Shown here one piece after another: positions 6,083 to 8,483 of a DNA stretch of 8,483 nucleotides. The translations under genes were made by a program, and so were the position numbers. Numbering within the stretch: position 1 is the first letter of the stretch; each line of letters starts with the position of its first letter. Source of the DNA: an uncultured Veillonella sp. (GTDB taxonomy: Bacteria; Bacillota; Negativicutes; Veillonellales; Veillonellaceae); assembly GCA_900550175.1 (NCBI GenBank), contig URQX01000070.1, positions 1-8,483 on the forward strand, given 5' to 3'. The notes below the pieces were generated by a model that searched no databases, had not been told where the DNA came from, and saw only the letters and a program-made list of their open reading frames with translations.

Positions 6083-7120
6083 ATGAATAAAAAATTATTA
6101 GCTTTATTGGCAGTTGCTGCTGTAGGCGTATCCGTAGCAGGCGCAACTCCTCAAACTCAATTCAACAAAGGTGAGTTCCAAGTTGATCTTGGTGCAGCTC
6201 ATTCTAAAGCAAAAACTGAAGCTTGGAATGCTGACGCAAAATGGAACTTCGATGGTGGTTTGACTTATGCTTTGTCTGATAAAACAGCATTGCAATACCA
6301 ATATCATGGTTTACATGACACATTGAACAATATTGGTTACAGCGATAAAATGCACGAAGTAAACTTGGTTCAATCCTTGAACAAAAACTTCGCTGTATAT
6401 GGTGGTTATGCTCACATCTCTGGCGATGACTTCGCTAAAGCTAACAACATTGCACAAGCTGGTGTAATTGGTAAAGCTAACCTTGGTTCCAAAGTAGAAG
6501 TTTACGGTAAAGCTGGTGTAGGTACTAAGAAGACTTCCACTTGGGAAGCTGGCTTAGGCTACAAAGTAAACGAAGACTTGGACATCAATGCTGGTTACCG
6601 TTATATCAACACTAAACGTGATGATGATTCCAATATTTCCTTCCAAGGTCCTGTAGTTGGCTTGTCCTACCGTTTCGGTGGTCACAAAGCAGTTGCTCCT
6701 GTAGCAACTCCAGCACCAGCTCCTGTATACACTCCAGCTCCAGCTCCTGTAGTAGAAGCTCCTGTATACCAAACTCCTAAATTGGATTACTATGTACAAT
6801 CCATCTACTTCGATTCCGATCAAGATGTAGCTCGTGCAGACCAATATCCAAACTTGACAGCTGCTGTAAACGCTGCTAACCAATACTCTCAAGATCAAAT
6901 CAAATTGTTGGGTAATGCTGATACTGATGCAACCCCTCAATACAATGTTGGCTTGTCCGAACGCCGCGTACAATACGTAGCTCAATACTTAGTAAACAAT
7001 GGCGTATCTGCTGATCGTTTCATCGGTATTGCTAATGGCGACACTAAACCAGTTGCAACTAACTCCACTGCAGCAGGTAAAGCTGAAAACCGTCGTGTAG
7101 ACGTTTATATTCACCGCTAA
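6083..7120 (+). CDS. ompA: OmpA family outer-membrane protein with peptidoglycan-binding domain
   Basis: An outer-membrane protein of 345 residues that links the outer membrane to the cell wall. The signal peptide is MNKKLLALLAVAAVGVSVAGA, with likely cleavage after Ala21. Residues 22-200 show alternating amphipathic strands of a small (probably eight-stranded) barrel, ending at VGLSYRFGG. A Pro/Ala/Val linker (about 203-231) follows. Residues 236-345 are the OmpA-C domain, with YFDSD (242-246), GNAD (277-280), LSERR (291-295) and ENRRVDVYI (335-343). Asp280 and Arg295 have the spacing of the two residues that grip diaminopimelate in this family. The ATG at 6083 is chosen over an in-frame TTG at 6068 because GGAGGG (6070-6075) lies seven bases before it and the signal peptide starts there. 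Codon use is strongly restricted (GTA, GCT, AAC, GGT), suggesting high expression. In Veillonella such a protein complements the SLH-type OmpM tethers. Confidence 0.94.
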   Translation: MNKKLLALLAVAAVGVSVAGATPQTQFNKGEFQVDLGAAHSKAKTEAWNADAKWNFDGGLTYALSDKTALQYQYHGLHDTLNNIGYSDKMHEVNLVQSLNKNFAVYGGYAHISGDDFAKANNIAQAGVIGKANLGSKVEVYGKAGVGTKKTSTWEAGLGYKVNEDLDINAGYRYINTKRDDDSNISFQGPVVGLSYRFGGHKAVAPVATPAPAPVYTPAPAPVVEAPVYQTPKLDYYVQSIYFDSDQDVARADQYPNLTAAVNAANQYSQDQIKLLGNADTDATPQYNVGLSERRVQYVAQYLVNNGVSADRFIGIANGDTKPVATNSTAAGKAENRRVDVYIHR

Positions 7121-7126
7121 TTCTCA

Positions 7127-7144
7127 GATATCTCTAGAGATATC
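7127..7144. repeat. 18-bp perfect palindrome just after the OmpA stop codon
   Basis: GATATCTCTAGAGATATC reads the same on both strands and begins six bases after the stop codon. As RNA it would fold into a short hairpin with no T-run after it. It may be an mRNA 3' stabiliser, a processing site or a protein-binding site. It is separate from the terminator that follows at 7163. Confidence 0.6.
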
Positions 7145-7162
7145 CTAGATTAGGGTTACAAT

Positions 7163-7229
7163 AAGTCCACCTTCTATCATGCTCTCGTGTTCATCGGGGG
7201 ACCGAGCATGTGATAAGGTGGACTTTTGT
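7163..7229 (+). terminator. Rho-independent terminator of the OmpA gene
   Basis: An 11-bp lower stem AAGTCCACCTT (7163-7173) with AAGGTGGACTT (7215-7225) is followed, after a small internal loop, by an upper stem CATGCTC (7178-7184) with GAGCATG (7204-7210). The apical loop is 19 bases. A short T-run (7224-7227) follows. It separates the OmpA gene from the downstream permease-like gene. Confidence 0.85.
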
Positions 7230-7252
7230 GTTATACTAAGCTTGCATATAAT
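7226..7252 (+). promoter_or_regulatory. Tentative promoter(s) for the AI-2E-family gene
   Basis: There are two overlapping possibilities right behind the terminator. One is a consensus TATAAT (7247-7252) with TTGTGT (7226-7231) at a short 15-base spacing. The other is TATACT (7232-7237) with an extended -10 TGT (7229-7231). Either gives a leader of about 65-80 bases. The choice between them is open. Confidence 0.4.
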
Positions 7253-7321
7253 CGTAGGTCATACAATGTTCATTAAGTTTTGGTAATGTATGCGTTGTGA
7301 GTATAGTAAAGTAGGTTATAT

Positions 7322-8443
7322 ATGAAACGATTTAAATATTATAAACCACTCATAGGAGCCATTATATTGGCTGGCGTTATGATTATGATGGCGCTGCGTA
7401 TCAGCGATATAGCTAATGCTATTGATGCCGTCATTACTGCCTTTATTCCGCTTATAGTAGGCGCTTGTATTGCTTTTGTCTTAGATATTCTAGTGGTGCG
7501 GTATGAACGTTGGCTGTGGCCGAAGAGTAAAACGGGCTGGAAAAATAAAATTAGACGACCTTTAAGCCTTATTTTATCCTTTGTTACTATTAGTGCTATC
7601 GTGTATTTTATTGCTCGTATGGCGATTCCACAATTGATTCACTCCATGTCGATTATCGTGGCTTCTTCGCCACAGTTATATGCAGACTTCCAATCTTGGA
7701 TGCAACACCTTACACAAACGATTCCGATGGCATCCAATCAAACACTTATGGATACCTTGAGTGGTGAAAGTATTGTTAAGTATACGCGCGAGTGGGGCAC
7801 AAAGGGTGGTACATACCTGGTCAATGCAATGGGGACAGCCTTATCCTGGACCTTAAATATAGGCTTAGGTTTGATTTTTGCCATTTATATGTTGCTCGAT
7901 AAAGAGCGTCTTATGATGCAAGGTAAGCGTATTTTACGAGCTTATGCATCCGATGAGTGGGTAAATCGCGTTAGTTATGTCACACGTGTTGCGGTTCAAA
8001 CGTTCAGTAACTTCTTTGTAGGCCAGTTCATAGATGCCTTGATTTTAGGTATTATGGTTGGTATCTCACTGTGGGCATTTAATATTGAATATGCTACTAC
8101 GATTGCCTGTGTTATTGGCCTTACTGCATTAATTCCATTGCTAGGTATTTATGTGGGTGGCGTTATCGGGGCAGTTATCTTGCTCACTGTTAGCCCTATG
8201 GATGCATTGATTTATGTGATTATCTTAGAGGTTCTTCATCAAATTGAAAGCAACTTTATTTATCCTAAAATCGTAGGTAATTCTGTTGGCTTGCCTGGTT
8301 TGTGGGTATTTGCAGCTGTTATCGTTGGTGGTAGTTTAATGGGCGTTACTGGTATGTTAATTGGCGTGCCATTGGTGGCTACATGCTACAAATTACTCAT
8401 GACTGATGTAGATGATCGACTTGCATCAAATGAAGGTTTATAG
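7322..8443 (+). CDS. AI-2E family transporter (PerM/TqsA-like membrane protein)
   Basis: An inner-membrane protein of 373 residues, normal for the family, whose members include TqsA (autoinducer-2 export), PerM-like permeases and some Na+/H+ antiporters. Hydrophobic segments lie at about 10-26, 34-58, 82-104, 175-192 and 230-253, and then several from 256 to 357. A long polar stretch (about 105-170) lies between the N-terminal pair and the rest, as is usual. Family marks are the GLGLIFAIYMLLDKERL core (181-197), GLTALIPLLGIYVGG (266-280), the HQIESNFIYPKIVG motif (306-319) and GVTGMLIGVPLVA (341-353). The start ATG has only a weak Shine-Dalgarno site (AAGTAGG, 7309-7315), and no better in-frame start exists. 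The gene is preceded by a terminator and probable promoter, so it is likely transcribed alone. The substrate is unknown; autoinducer export should not be assumed from the family name. Confidence 0.92.
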   Translation: MKRFKYYKPLIGAIILAGVMIMMALRISDIANAIDAVITAFIPLIVGACIAFVLDILVVRYERWLWPKSKTGWKNKIRRPLSLILSFVTISAIVYFIARMAIPQLIHSMSIIVASSPQLYADFQSWMQHLTQTIPMASNQTLMDTLSGESIVKYTREWGTKGGTYLVNAMGTALSWTLNIGLGLIFAIYMLLDKERLMMQGKRILRAYASDEWVNRVSYVTRVAVQTFSNFFVGQFIDALILGIMVGISLWAFNIEYATTIACVIGLTALIPLLGIYVGGVIGAVILLTVSPMDALIYVIILEVLHQIESNFIYPKIVGNSVGLPGLWVFAAVIVGGSLMGVTGMLIGVPLVATCYKLLMTDVDDRLASNEGL

Positions 8444-8483
8444 TATATTGTCTAAATAATATATCTATTTATGTATGTTTTGT

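Noticed and set aside
6554..6985. 143-codon antisense open frame within the OmpA gene
   Set aside because: It overlaps a well-supported gene with a complete domain structure. The antisense product is a tyrosine/serine-rich shadow without promoter or start signals.

Overview
The window looks like a chromosomal segment of a diderm Firmicute of the class Negativicutes, most likely Veillonella. This is inferred from the combination of a low-GC genome with strong Gram-positive-type Shine-Dalgarno sites, a trimeric autotransporter adhesin with a YadA-type anchor, and an OmpA-type outer-membrane protein carrying a peptidoglycan-binding domain. No rRNA or tRNA gene, insertion sequence, CRISPR array or phage gene is visible.

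Layout: (1) Positions 1-3020 (+) hold the 3' part of a very large, repeat-built trimeric autotransporter adhesin. Its reading frame is open at the left edge, so its start and signal peptide lie outside the window. It ends in a YadA-like membrane anchor followed by an unusual coiled-coil tail of about 65 residues. (2) Positions 3021-3356 contain a long 3' UTR, a strong terminator hairpin and an extended -10 promoter. (3) Positions 3357-4766 (+) encode a MATE-family multidrug/metabolite efflux transporter. (4) Positions 4767-4996 are non-coding and end in a perfect 19-bp-stem terminator shared with the converging next gene. A promoter-like sequence in this gap makes a small RNA possible. (5) Positions 4997-5704 (-) encode a stand-alone class I glutamine amidotransferase with an intact Cys-His-Glu triad. 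(6) Positions 5705-6067 are a 363-bp, very AT-rich divergent intergenic region with promoters for both flanking genes and several short palindromes. (7) Positions 6083-7120 (+) encode an OmpA-family protein: signal peptide, small beta barrel, Pro/Ala linker and OmpA-C domain. A terminator-like hairpin lies in its leader, and an 18-bp palindrome and a terminator lie behind it. (8) Positions 7322-8443 (+) encode an AI-2E/PerM-family membrane protein. The last 40 bases (8444-8483) are AT-rich and show nothing I can name.

How the genes relate: four of the five are cell-envelope proteins (surface adhesin, inner-membrane exporter, outer-membrane/peptidoglycan tether, inner-membrane permease-like protein). 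Each has its own promoter and/or terminator, so this reads as a row of single-gene transcription units rather than one operon. I see no gene cluster that amounts to a new defence or biosynthetic system. The points most worth a second look are the coiled-coil tail behind the adhesin anchor, the repeat expansion in its passenger, the possible small RNA at about 4882-4998, and the structured leader of the OmpA gene.
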